From CAZWDO01 sp964632485 [NCBI: uncultured bacterium] (GTDB lineage Bacteria; JAGOEH01), in contig CAZWDO010000003.1 of assembly GCA_964632485.1 (NCBI GenBank), positions 1 to 28,508 of the forward strand: 28,508 nucleotides of DNA, given 5' to 3'. Shown here in pieces: positions 1 to 8,615 of the stretch. A program made the position numbers and the translations under genes. The stretch's first letter is position 1, and every line of letters starts with the position of its first letter. The notes below the pieces were generated by a model that worked only from the letters and a program-made list of their open reading frames with translations, searched no databases and was not told where the DNA came from.

Positions 1-209
1 GCTAACTTTTATAATCCCAATGGATTATCGATTCAATGAGCTTGGAATATCCGTTAAAATGTTGTTTTCGCATATTAAGGATGAAAATAATTAGTTTATC
101 TCATTCATTAACTATTTGCGGGAGTGTAAAGTTGATAGGGCGTGAGCAGTTATGGCAAGAGCTATAAAGGTTCTCTTCAATTAGAATATTCCCGTTGTTA
201 AAGTAAGTA

Positions 210-1139
210 TTATGCGGCAGAGCGGATTTGTGACTGAAAAGCGCGCCATATACGGTCAATCTTTGGCGTTATCCAAAATACAATCCCGGCTAAGGCGAAT
301 CCGGCTAAAATATCGATCACGTAATGGTGTCGCAGATAGACTGTAGCCAGCGCCAGACTGATGCCCGGTATGAGCAGTAGCCAAAACAGAAGACGTTCAA
401 AGCGAAACGCGTAGAGCAGGCTGATCAGAGTAATGGCGCAATGCAGGCTGGGAAAGGCGGCGCGGGATGACGAAGGATTGATATTGACGATTTTGCTCTG
501 GGTAATTGTCAGCCAACTTCCACTAAAATCGCGGATGAATTGATCTGCCAGTACCAGACGGGGCGGGGCTGCCGGAAAGAGAATATAGAGAAAATAACCG
601 AAATAAAAACAGAGAATCGTGCCCAGTAGAGCCATTCGCATCTCTTCATGACGTTTGCGCACCATTAACCAAAGTACCACAATCACGCTAATCAAGAAAT
701 AATTCATATAACTAATACTGAAGTAATCGGTCAGCCAGGGATGGTAGAATTGTTGAGCCCAAACGCAGGGTTGGATGCCAAACATCCACTGATCAATGGC
801 GACGAGGTAGTGGTGGATATCATGGGGATTAACAAAATGAATGGTGTCATGCAGATTTGTGTAGATAGTCACGCAAAATACAAAGGGCATCACTTCCCGC
901 AACCACCAAAGATAACGCCACCCCCATTTTTTCTTTAAAAAAGTATAGTACAACCCCATGACAAGCATGGTAATAACGAGTCGCCAAATTCCGCCATAAA
1001 ATTTTCGCGGGATTTTTTCTTCCAAGGCCCAAAAGTACCAGTTGGCTCGAAGCGTAATAATCCAGGTAGGAATAAGAAACAGAAAGGCAATCCATTCTTC
1101 CAGACGGAACTTCACCCAGATCGAAATTAATCGTTTCAT
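210..1139 (-). CDS. PAP2 superfamily membrane protein (Aur1/Ipt1-like)
   Basis: This is an integral membrane protein of 309 aa with about six hydrophobic segments. It carries the PAP2 (phosphatidic acid phosphatase type 2) signature in the form used by inositolphosphotransferase-like members: a PPR-containing segment at residues 188-194, FPSLH at 229-233, and a YLRHHYVIDILAG stretch at 268-280 whose His272 and Asp276 fit the C3 catalytic motif. Family members hydrolyse or transfer phosphate esters of lipids or polyprenols at the outer face of the inner membrane; the substrate here cannot be read from sequence. The start ATG overlaps the stop of the upstream gene (1136-1816) by four bases, so translation is probably coupled. 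The PAP2 assignment is strong, while lipid phosphatase versus phosphotransferase is undecided. Confidence 0.85.
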   Translation of the reverse strand: MKRLISIWVKFRLEEWIAFLFLIPTWIITLRANWYFWALEEKIPRKFYGGIWRLVITMLVMGLYYTFLKKKWGWRYLWWLREVMPFVFCVTIYTNLHDTIHFVNPHDIHHYLVAIDQWMFGIQPCVWAQQFYHPWLTDYFSISYMNYFLISVIVVLWLMVRKRHEEMRMALLGTILCFYFGYFLYILFPAAPPRLVLADQFIRDFSGSWLTITQSKIVNINPSSSRAAFPSLHCAITLISLLYAFRFERLLFWLLLIPGISLALATVYLRHHYVIDILAGFALAGIVFWITPKIDRIWRAFQSQIRSAA

Positions 1140-1816
1140 AGGGCGCGCTGATTAAAGATGAAAGTCAATCCAAAAAATATTCCCGGAGAAATGTATGAAA
1201 AAGAACCCCGGGTGTCATTGAGAGTGAGTCGGACCGACTGACTTCGGGAAAATTTCAAGCCTGCTTCAAGCGCGACAAGAGTTTGATTCATCTGCAGAAA
1301 TGTCATCTGGACCGGGATCAGGATTTGCGTATTAAAACTAGTTCCAGAATCCTGGTCGCCGGGATAAAACTGATAATTGGTATAAAAAATTCCCATCGTG
1401 ATCAGGCAGCCGCTGCGGATTTTGAATTGAGGTTCCTGGATGAAATGGTAATAAAAAGCTGGCCCCAGGCCAATGGTAAAAATATCAATTGAGAACTGAT
1501 CTAAATTGGCTTGACCGTTGAATTTTATGGCTTTGTAGGTATAGCTGGTGGTCAAAGCCAGTCCATAATTAGTTTTTCCCCCAAACTGCCAGGGACAATA
1601 CTCACCGTGGAATAGCAGTAGTTGATGGATTCCGGCGTCTTTACTGGGAACGTAATGGCTTTCCATCGCTTGTTGGGTGAAACTATTCATCTCGATTGGA
1701 TTTTCCATACACCAGACAAGCGAAAATTGCCGGAGAGGGCGCAGAGTTGTTCCGCATTTGGAGGGCGATCCCATAAAAAACAAAAGAGAGACGGTGAGAA
1801 GAATACTTTTTTCCAT
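1136..1816 (-). CDS. Exported protein, probable outer-membrane beta-barrel (unknown)
   Basis: The 226-aa product begins with a short basic/hydrophobic leader (residues 1 to about 19) that looks like a Sec signal peptide. The rest alternates hydrophobic and polar residues and is rich in Gly, Phe and Tyr, and it ends in a strand-like segment (SPGIFFGLTFIF near 211-222), as small outer-membrane barrels do. I recognise no family. There is no clear Shine-Dalgarno before the ATG at 1816, but no better in-frame start exists, and the leader supports this one. The stop overlaps the PAP2 gene by four bases, so the two are probably one transcript. Barrel topology is inferred from composition only. Confidence 0.6.
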   Translation of the reverse strand: MEKSILLTVSLLFFMGSPSKCGTTLRPLRQFSLVWCMENPIEMNSFTQQAMESHYVPSKDAGIHQLLLFHGEYCPWQFGGKTNYGLALTTSYTYKAIKFNGQANLDQFSIDIFTIGLGPAFYYHFIQEPQFKIRSGCLITMGIFYTNYQFYPGDQDSGTSFNTQILIPVQMTFLQMNQTLVALEAGLKFSRSQSVRLTLNDTRGSFSYISPGIFFGLTFIFNQRAL

Positions 1817-2031
1817 GCGCTTAATATAATTATAATCGAAAAAAAAAACAATAGAAAATCATTAACAGCCAAAATGAATACCTGAAAATCTAAAACGCTA
1901 TATTATCGACTACACTGGTTAAACGCTAAAACATAGTGGGGTTGTTAAAATAAATATAAAATCCACTCTAATAGTTTACTCGTCATAGTTCACAATATTT
2001 TTAATAAGTGTAGTGGGAACTCTGGATAAGT

Positions 2032-2631
2032 CTAGGCTTCAGTAAATTCTGAGGGCTGAACTAAAGTTGCACCTGTATTAAAAACAACAGTTTTAATGTT
2101 TCCGGGTTCAGAAAACCCTGCAATATCGGTGGAGCCATATTTTTGCCTCATTTTTAAGAGCCTTAGATTATCTCCTCTTCGTCCCCATGTTTCGGTATAT
2201 TGACCGGGAAGAACATAGTCGCAAAAACATGTTGACAAGTCCACACCCAACCATACAACCCGGGCGGCGCCGCCAATACCGATTTTTTTTGTAAGATCGA
2301 AGGCATAAATTCGCTGGGAGGGGCACTTGAAACTGGTTCTGATTGTTTTAACCAGAGCTTTCTGCCAGCGCAGTCCTTCACTCCCTTTTTTTACATTCGT
2401 ACGAAAGTGTTCAAGGCTGCCAATCAGGTAGATGCTGAGCGCCGGGCTGGTATGCCATTCTATCATTTTTTTGAATATGGCAATGGCTTGCTTGGTTGAT
2501 GTCCCGACTGTTAAATGGGTTCCAGTGAGTGTCTCCCGGGTGCGACAAGTAAGGCTAAGGCAACTTTGCAGGTTGGGATAGATCAATTCGGTATCGGCGC
2601 CCAAATGATCTTCATCGATAATTAATGACAT
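2032..2631 (-). CDS. Uncharacterised 199-aa protein, possible CheD-like fold
   Basis: I do not recognise this gene with confidence. I place the start at the ATG at 2631 because GAGGT lies at the right distance upstream; a longer reading from TTG at 2643 lacks such a site. The product has no signal peptide or membrane segment. Several features resemble the chemoreceptor glutamine deamidase CheD: SC at residues 23-24 followed 15 residues later by TGTH (His39), a helix-like stretch leading to YLIGS (68-72), and IGIGGAARVVWL (117-128), which resembles the GG-x-x-R segment of CheD. The threonine expected ahead of the CheD cysteine is not evident, and no chemotaxis genes are nearby. It lies 49 bp downstream of the OmpA/PD40 lipoprotein gene and may share its transcript. 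Function is unknown; a CheD/CNF-type cysteine hydrolase is a hypothesis. Confidence 0.75.
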   Translation of the reverse strand: MSLIIDEDHLGADTELIYPNLQSCLSLTCRTRETLTGTHLTVGTSTKQAIAIFKKMIEWHTSPALSIYLIGSLEHFRTNVKKGSEGLRWQKALVKTIRTSFKCPSQRIYAFDLTKKIGIGGAARVVWLGVDLSTCFCDYVLPGQYTETWGRRGDNLRLLKMRQKYGSTDIAGFSEPGNIKTVVFNTGATLVQPSEFTEA

Positions 2632-2680
2632 AATTGACCTCAAACAATGCTAAAGATTCATTGAAAGAAGAAGAGACTTT

Positions 2681-4171
2681 TTAACGGGCGAGTGCCTGGA
2701 ATTCAACGCGTCGATTGAGGGCTCGTCCTTCTTCCGAGTCATTGGTGGCGCGGGGTTTAAGACTGCCATATCCTTTGGAAATGATGCGATCCTCTTTGAT
2801 ACCCTGGGATACAAGGTAGTCGCGAACTGCGGCGGCGCGGGCTTCGGAAAGTTTTTTGTTATATTCCACGCTGCCAACATTATCCGTATGGCCACTGATT
2901 TCAACCTTTAGTGTCGGGTATTCCTGGAGGAAACGAAATGCGGATTTTAGATCGGCAAAGGACCCTTCTTTTAAAACCGTTTGATTAAAATCAAAAAAGA
3001 CCTTGAGTTCAATGGCCTGGTAGAGGGAGTTGAGTAAAAAATCTTTATGAATGATGACTGGTTGTTTTGTTTGGGGAGGATCAATAATCTCACTGGAGTA
3101 TAGATAATCTTTGGCGGAAGCCATCAGATCAAGCTTTCCGGGTATTGTGAGGTTGAAGTGGTAGTATTCCAGAGTGACCGTATGGGTGAATAATTCAGTG
3201 ATCAACTGATCGCTGCCTGCCGAGCGCATTTGAATTTTACCAATAAGTGGGGTTCGTTTTTCATTAGCCAGAATACGCCCGGTCAGTATGAAATAGGGTC
3301 CTTCAGCAATGGGAAGGTGATTGACTTGGAAGAGATCGAATCCGCCTTTGCCACCGGGGCGGTTGGACGAGATAACGGCGCCGGAATCCCCGGGATGGAA
3401 ATAGAAGAACATGTCGTCGTAGGGGGTATTGATCGGTTCGGGCAGAACCTGGGGTTCCCCGGCCTGCATATTGTTCAGAGGAGCAAAGTAGAGGTCATAT
3501 CCGCCTAAGCGGGGATTGCCGTTCGAAGCGAATATCAGATATTTCTCATCAGGAGTGATAAACGGAGATTCTTCATCATAAAACGTGTTGATAACCGGGC
3601 CGAAATTGACCGGGGTTGTGAAAGACTCTCCTTCACGACGACACCAATAGAGGTCTTTGCCTCCCTCGCCATCGGGACGCATACTGCTGAAAACCAAGGT
3701 TTTACCATCGGGGCTAAGGTAGGGCTGGCTATCCCAGTATGGAGAATTGACCTTAGTTATCAGTTGCGGGTTTTCCTGCCAGCCGGCCGCAGTAAGCATA
3801 AACGCTTTAAGCTCGGGATCCGCATGGCCTTCGGCTGTGGCGGCGACCAAATCGCTGCCATCGATTGATGCATAGACTAAGCCCGCTATTTTAAAATCGC
3901 CCAGATCAAGTTTCCTCAAATCTTTCCCATCGGTAATGGAAAAAGCCTGTTGGCTGCCACTGCGCGTTGAAGTGAAAAACACAACCTTTCCCAACTGGCA
4001 GCGGGTCAATCCAAAATCATCGCTGGCCGTGTTGATCTCATTCATGGGCATGACCTGGCCCTGCCATTGATCATTCCATTCGATCTTCTTGATAAACCCG
4101 ATCTCCTCCAGCCGTCGTTCGGAACAGTTTATCAGGGTGAATGCCGTTAAAAGAATATATAGTTGTTTCAT
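2681..4171 (-). CDS. OmpA-family lipoprotein with PD40 propeller (PorE-like)
   Basis: This 496-aa protein has a lipoprotein-type leader ending LINC (Cys16). A TolB/PD40 beta-propeller region follows, with repeats visible at about 151-175 (SPDGKTLVFSS), 205-229 (TPDEKYLIFAS) and 258-282. Residues 290-380 look like a carboxypeptidase-regulatory-type beta sandwich. The C-terminal OmpA peptidoglycan-binding domain (about 388-496) contains GHTDN (427-431) and LSEARAAAVRDYL (441-453). OmpA_C domains anchor outer-membrane proteins to peptidoglycan. The order propeller, regulatory domain, OmpA matches that described for PorE of the type IX secretion system, but the N-terminal TPR of PorE is missing, so it could be a general envelope anchor. 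GAGGA precedes the ATG at 4171. The barrel gene lies 16 bp upstream, so the two are co-transcribed. Confidence 0.88.
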   Translation of the reverse strand: MKQLYILLTAFTLINCSERRLEEIGFIKKIEWNDQWQGQVMPMNEINTASDDFGLTRCQLGKVVFFTSTRSGSQQAFSITDGKDLRKLDLGDFKIAGLVYASIDGSDLVAATAEGHADPELKAFMLTAAGWQENPQLITKVNSPYWDSQPYLSPDGKTLVFSSMRPDGEGGKDLYWCRREGESFTTPVNFGPVINTFYDEESPFITPDEKYLIFASNGNPRLGGYDLYFAPLNNMQAGEPQVLPEPINTPYDDMFFYFHPGDSGAVISSNRPGGKGGFDLFQVNHLPIAEGPYFILTGRILANEKRTPLIGKIQMRSAGSDQLITELFTHTVTLEYYHFNLTIPGKLDLMASAKDYLYSSEIIDPPQTKQPVIIHKDFLLNSLYQAIELKVFFDFNQTVLKEGSFADLKSAFRFLQEYPTLKVEISGHTDNVGSVEYNKKLSEARAAAVRDYLVSQGIKEDRIISKGYGSLKPRATNDSEEGRALNRRVEFQALAR

Positions 4172-4187
4172 AGTGTTTCCTCTCTTT

Positions 4188-5135
4188 CTAATAGCGGTAA
4201 ACCAGGGTGATTTGGAAGCCCAGCCGTAGCCATTGCGAATCCGGGTTGCCCATCTTCCTTAAATGGCCTTTCTCACGATCATCAGGAGTAGACCTCAGCT
4301 CAAGAAACTTTTGAGGTGATATTGGAAATGGGCTTGTAATCATTTTCTCAAGCGAACACTCCGGTACCAGCCAGATTTTGGCAGTAATGGGTAAATATAA
4401 CCCTAATCCTGCGATTGCGCCCACAGAGAATGCATTTAAATTAGGGATATCAACTTTTTCGCTTTTGCTTCTTGACTTCATCTCTGATACATCCCAATAA
4501 TAATTCACTGGAATAGGATACCCATAATAGTAAGCTACGGTATCGATTAATGTGGATTGTAATTCCCATTTTGAAACAAGGTTGACACTGATGTTTGCCC
4601 CAGCAAAAATATAAAAATTCTTAAATGTATATTTAGGAGCTATAGCCAATTGAATTTGTCCTAAATCATATTTCCATGCATCATTTGATGCTGTTAAATG
4701 TCTGTACACCCAGTAAGTAGTATCATTAGGAGGTGAATCTTCATAATAATAACGATAAAGTTGAATTTCTCCCGCCCCTTCGCTCTGCCATTGCTGATAT
4801 CCCAATTTAGCAATAATTCCCCAATGACGATTGAGCCAGTAATCAGACCAGATTTGAAACCCGATGCCATTTTTGTCACCTTCTTTATAAGTTTTATCCA
4901 AATTAGGTTCGGTAATGGCCCCTTGACCAGCCATAAACGCATCCGTTTCCAGCGTGCCGCTGCTCGTCATATTGGTTAAGCTGTAACTGCCACCCAGCCC
5001 AATCAGCCAGCGCTGGCGCGGGTAAAAATTGAGCAGATCCTGGGAAAAGCGGTACTTATCGCGGAAAAAATCAGCTTGGATCGATATTATCAGCCATCCC
5101 ATCAAAAGTAGTATAAAACCGATTTTTTTTAACAT
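4188..5135 (-). CDS. Outer-membrane beta-barrel protein (unknown)
   Basis: I start this 315-aa protein at the ATG at 5135: GGAGGAG sits just upstream and a clean signal peptide follows (MLKKIGFILLLMG onward, cleavage probably after residue 21). The reading frame stays open 32 codons further to a GTG, but that extension is hydrophilic and has no ribosome site. The mature part is dominated by aromatic-rich, alternating segments and closes with a strand ending in Tyr-Arg-Tyr, typical of outer-membrane barrels. No specific family is recognised, and it does not carry the obvious PorP/SprF start. It is the first gene of a minus-strand transcript that continues into the PorE-like lipoprotein. A promoter about 120 nt upstream gives it a long 5' leader. 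Confidence 0.75.
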   Translation of the reverse strand: MLKKIGFILLLMGWLIISIQADFFRDKYRFSQDLLNFYPRQRWLIGLGGSYSLTNMTSSGTLETDAFMAGQGAITEPNLDKTYKEGDKNGIGFQIWSDYWLNRHWGIIAKLGYQQWQSEGAGEIQLYRYYYEDSPPNDTTYWVYRHLTASNDAWKYDLGQIQLAIAPKYTFKNFYIFAGANISVNLVSKWELQSTLIDTVAYYYGYPIPVNYYWDVSEMKSRSKSEKVDIPNLNAFSVGAIAGLGLYLPITAKIWLVPECSLEKMITSPFPISPQKFLELRSTPDDREKGHLRKMGNPDSQWLRLGFQITLVYRY

Positions 5136-5262
5136 GGAATCTCCTCCTTTTGTTTTATCAACACTCTCAGTTTTTATCGCAGGAAGGCCATTGCCTGGAT
5201 CGTTAGTTTTTGCGCCTTTTTGGTCTGACACGGTTGGCAGTTTAAGCCACCAATCTTCTATA

Positions 5263-5290
5263 AATATATCAAAAAATGCAGAATTGTCAA
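5263..5290 (-). promoter_or_regulatory. Sigma70-type promoter for 5135 barrel operon
   Basis: Reading the minus strand, TTGACA (5290-5285) is followed after 16 bp by TATATT (5268-5263). A start site near 5257 would leave a leader of about 120 nt before the ATG at 5135. It lies back to back with the plus-strand promoter at 5306-5334. Confidence 0.55.
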
Positions 5291-5305
5291 TTTTTATTTT
5301 TCTTC

Positions 5306-5334
5306 TTGCTTTTTTTTACAGAGTACCCTATATT
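5306..5334 (+). promoter_or_regulatory. Probable promoter for antiporter-EIIA gene
   Basis: TTGCTT (5306-5311), 17 bp, then TATATT (5329-5334). The -35 is weak (3 of 6) while the -10 is 5 of 6 and the spacing is ideal. It is positioned about 40 nt ahead of the GAGGAG ribosome site (5369-5374) of the antiporter gene. Confidence 0.4.
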
Positions 5335-5379
5335 TTTTATGTAGAGTTGATTGTTGTCTATTTTATCGAGGAGAATATT

Positions 5380-7092
5380 ATGAAATTTCTGTCTGAACAC
5401 TATATTTTTATGTTTTTGGTGCAGTTCACGGTGTTGCTGGGCTTTTCCAAGCTGTTGGGACTCCTGTTTCAACGCTGGAAGCAGCCGACGGTAACCGCCG
5501 ATATTCTGATTGGACTTATTCTAGGTCCGACGATTCTGGGTCGGTTATGTCCTTCGTTTCATGGCTGGCTTTTCCCTGCCGATACGATCCTGCAAACCAT
5601 GCTGGATACCGTGGCCTGGATCGGCATTCTGTTTCTCCTCATGGAAACCGGCCTGGAGGTCAACTTCTCGCGCATCTGGCGTCAAAAAGGGCAGGCCGTG
5701 AAACTTTCTACGGCGGATATCATCATTCCGATCATAGTCTCCGGATTTTTGATCTACTGGCTTCCGGACCGATTTCTGCCCGTGCCGGAACAGAGGCTGG
5801 TTTTCACGATTTTCATGGCGACTATCATGACCATCAGCGCCTTGCCCGTAGCGATCCGCGGCATGCAGGATGTCAATATTCTCAAAACTGATTTAGGTTT
5901 TTTAATAATATCAGCGCTATCAATCAACGATATCATCGGCTGGTTGATTTTTGCTATCCTATTGGGCATTTTCAGTCATCAAAATGCCAGCGTCGGCTAC
6001 TATCTCGGAATTCTGATTGCTACCGTCGCGTACACCGCATTTTCTTTAACCTTACTGAGAAAAGCGGCGGATTATTTGATTCGCGGCATTAAAATCCATT
6101 ACGCCGAAAATATGGCTCTGGCTATTTCCCTGCTGGCTGTCATGGGTATGATCAGCGGCGCCATCACCATACAGATCGGCATCCACGCCCTGTTCGGCTT
6201 CTTTATTATGGGATTGGTGGCCGGGGAATCGGCGGCTTTGAGCGAAAAAGATCGCGCGACCATATCACGTATGGTTTACGCCATTTTTGTACCTATTTTT
6301 TTTGCCAGCATCGGGTTGAAAGTGGATTTTATAGATAGCTTTAACCCATTTTTGGCTATTTTCATCACTGTGGCGGGAATTGTCGGCCGCTATTGTGGCG
6401 CATATATTGGCTCAATTTGGGCGCGAGCGCCGAAAGCCAACCGCTCCACTATCGCCATCGCTCATACTCCGGGCGGTCAAATGGAGATCGTGGTCGGAAT
6501 TCTGGCGCTCGAAGCCGGCTTAATTTCTCAAACAATTTTTGTGGCGATTATCTTTGGCGCTATTGTGTCCTCAATCGCGCTGGGGCCATGGCTGAATATA
6601 GCGATCAAGCGCCGTAAAATATCTTCTTTGTTACCCTATATCCAGCCAGGCCATGTTATATTTCTCCAGGCGGAAACTAAGCATAACGCAATCTGCGAAC
6701 TCACTGACCGGATTGCCGGAAAGGCGGGAATCCCAGCCGAGCGTATTTGCCAGTTAACGTTGCAACGAGAAGATGGAATGAGTTCAGCGGTGGAATTCGG
6801 CATCGCTTTTCCTCATGCCCGCGTACCAGGGCTCGCCGCCCCTCTGATAGCCATTGGTATCAGCAAAAAGGGTATTGAATGGGATTCCCCGGATGGATTG
6901 CCTTCCCGTCTGATTTTTCTGTTAGTGACACCAGAATCGCAGGAGGATGCGCAACTTCAGTTTTTACGGCTACTCTCAACAATGTTGTATTCCGGGGATA
7001 TTCGTGAACGGTTGTTGGCGGCGGATGACAGTTCACAAGTGAGTCAAATTTTGGGCGAATTTTTTAGTTCAAGATTGGTTCCGCCAAAGTAA
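5380..7092 (+). CDS. CPA2 cation/H+ antiporter fused to PTS EIIA domain
   Basis: The ATG at 5380 follows GAGGAG (5369-5374); the frame is open further upstream but without a start signal. The 570-aa product has a membrane domain of about a dozen helices (residues 8-410) of the Na+/H+ or K+/H+ exchanger type, with TADILIGLILGPTILG near 39-54 and an Asn-Asp pair (Asn183-Asp184 in SINDIIGW) where this superfamily binds ions. A linker leads to a cytoplasmic EIIA domain of the fructose/mannitol/PtsN type (about 430-565). Its candidate phospho-acceptor is His479 in GIAFPHARVPG. CPA2 antiporters exchange monovalent cations for protons; the EIIA part probably gates transport by phosphorylation or binding. 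The Asn-Asp pair is associated with electroneutral exchange in related proteins. Ion specificity cannot be read. A second antiporter with a separate EIIA-like protein lies at 10679-12703. Confidence 0.9.
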   Translation: MKFLSEHYIFMFLVQFTVLLGFSKLLGLLFQRWKQPTVTADILIGLILGPTILGRLCPSFHGWLFPADTILQTMLDTVAWIGILFLLMETGLEVNFSRIWRQKGQAVKLSTADIIIPIIVSGFLIYWLPDRFLPVPEQRLVFTIFMATIMTISALPVAIRGMQDVNILKTDLGFLIISALSINDIIGWLIFAILLGIFSHQNASVGYYLGILIATVAYTAFSLTLLRKAADYLIRGIKIHYAENMALAISLLAVMGMISGAITIQIGIHALFGFFIMGLVAGESAALSEKDRATISRMVYAIFVPIFFASIGLKVDFIDSFNPFLAIFITVAGIVGRYCGAYIGSIWARAPKANRSTIAIAHTPGGQMEIVVGILALEAGLISQTIFVAIIFGAIVSSIALGPWLNIAIKRRKISSLLPYIQPGHVIFLQAETKHNAICELTDRIAGKAGIPAERICQLTLQREDGMSSAVEFGIAFPHARVPGLAAPLIAIGISKKGIEWDSPDGLPSRLIFLLVTPESQEDAQLQFLRLLSTMLYSGDIRERLLAADDSSQVSQILGEFFSSRLVPPK

Positions 7093-7248
7093 CGGTTTGC
7101 CCGGCAATCAGATTTAGAAGGCGGGCTGATAAATTAGGTTGGGAGCTGACATGTTCCGGGAAAGTAAATTTATAGGCTCATGATGGTTTTGCGTATTTTT
7201 GCGTTTAGTTCTATTATGTTAGTATAGACTTTGTAGAAAGGATATTGA

Positions 7249-8424
7249 ATGGCGTTTAGATTTTCATCAAAATGTTTATATTTGCTTTTATTTTTTGCTG
7301 TGATATCGGCGTATGCGCGGGAAGTTGATTTGGTGGCGGGTTTTCGGGCGTCGCGGGTCTTGAATTCCTATCCAAACCGTCAGTTTCCCAATGAAGATTA
7401 TTGGGTATCGGTCGGCAACCGTATGGCCGCAAAATTTAACGGCGCCGCGCCTGCCACCGTTTGGATTGTCAGTCTTTATATCGAGAATGGGATAACCCAA
7501 TTTAATTTTCCATCCCCGGGAGGGAATTATCGGAATATTTGGTTCATCGGCCAGGACCAGAATGAAGCATACCTCAACCGGTTTGATCAGGAAGGATTTA
7601 AGGTCTGGCTGCAAGTGGAACCCGGTTCCGCTTCCATCGATACTCTAATGGAATTGGTGTTGCAGCGCTATGGGCATCATCCGTGTGTCCGCGGTTTTGG
7701 TATTGATGTGGAATGGTACCACACCAATACTCACAGCGGCGGTCGGAAAGTAACGGATGCGGAAGCCGCCGATTGGGAGGCTCGGGTAAAAGCTTATAAT
7801 GCGGATTATACGCTATTTTTGAAACATTATGGAACATCCTGGATGCCGCCAACGTACCGCGGAACAATTATTTTCATTGATGACAGCCAGGGATTTACGT
7901 CATTTAATCAGATTGTGAGCGAATTTAAAACCTGGGGGTCTCGTTTTTCTCCCAATCCTGTCGGATTTCAATTCGGTTATCTCGCGGATCAACCCATTTG
8001 GGGGCAGTTTAGCGATCCCGCCGCTACCATAGGCCAGGCTCTTATTGATCAGATACCCAATCTTTATACTCTATATTGGGTCGATTTCACCGTGTTTCAA
8101 GTCTTCCCTCCCACCGGAATTGAAAACGAGTCCATTGGAACTCCTCCCGAATCAGCTCAATTGAAGTGTTTTCCAAATCCTTCAAACGCCCAAGCGACAA
8201 TTTCCTATTCGCTCTATCAAGCTGGACATGTCCGCCTTGATTTATATAATATTTTGGGGCAGAAAATTTTAAACTTAATTGATCGATTTCAGTCTCCGGG
8301 AGATTATAAAATTGCATTACCTGCAACTTCATCAGGGACGACATCTTCTCCCTCAGGGGTCTATTTTATTAAGGGTATCATTGGCAATCAATTTGTAACT
8401 CAAAAGATAACGTACATGCGCTAA
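7249..8424 (+). CDS. Secreted TIM-barrel-like protein with type IX sorting domain
   Basis: The ATG follows AAAGGA. The 391-aa product has a signal peptide (cleavage near Ala23), a central domain (about 25-288) and a C-terminal type A Por/T9SS sorting domain (about 303-391) with the hallmarks FPNPSN (308-313), VRLDLYNILGQKI (328-340), PGDY (350-353), SGVYFIKG (369-376) and a basic end. Such domains direct export across the outer membrane by the type IX system and are cleaved off or linked to the surface. The central domain shows regularly spaced short hydrophobic strands (WIVSLYI, NIWFIG, KVWLQVEPG, FGIDVEWY, TIIFIDD), as in a TIM barrel. Asp153 and Glu155 in GIDVEWY resemble the acid cluster at the strand ends of glycoside hydrolases such as GH18. 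A surface glycan hydrolase is the best guess, but the family is not identified. Confidence 0.82.
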   Translation: MAFRFSSKCLYLLLFFAVISAYAREVDLVAGFRASRVLNSYPNRQFPNEDYWVSVGNRMAAKFNGAAPATVWIVSLYIENGITQFNFPSPGGNYRNIWFIGQDQNEAYLNRFDQEGFKVWLQVEPGSASIDTLMELVLQRYGHHPCVRGFGIDVEWYHTNTHSGGRKVTDAEAADWEARVKAYNADYTLFLKHYGTSWMPPTYRGTIIFIDDSQGFTSFNQIVSEFKTWGSRFSPNPVGFQFGYLADQPIWGQFSDPAATIGQALIDQIPNLYTLYWVDFTVFQVFPPTGIENESIGTPPESAQLKCFPNPSNAQATISYSLYQAGHVRLDLYNILGQKILNLIDRFQSPGDYKIALPATSSGTTSSPSGVYFIKGIIGNQFVTQKITYMR

Positions 8425-8615
8425 AAAAATTTCAGCGAGATATTTGTCAGGTAAACGGGATTAGTGGATATATTCACCGCAAAAGGGGGGATAGCAGTGA
8501 ACAACTTCCATGAGTCCCTTTATCAATCCAACATCAAAGCTAAGCGAGGTGTTACAAATTCAGTCCATGAGAGTGTTGCTTTATGTCCCGGCTTCACGCA
8601 TCAGACGGCGAAAAA

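Noticed and set aside
2-94. A 30-codon open frame on the plus strand running in from the left edge, ending TAG at 92-94, with barrel-like alternation
   Set aside because: An open run of 30 codons is common by chance and nothing identifies it; it could be the tail of an upstream gene, but I cannot support it.
5029-5379. Upstream extension of the antiporter frame (117 codons) over the start of the divergent barrel gene
   Set aside because: The extension overlaps a gene with its own signal peptide and ribosome site, and the ATG at 5380 has GAGGAG and a proper first membrane helix.
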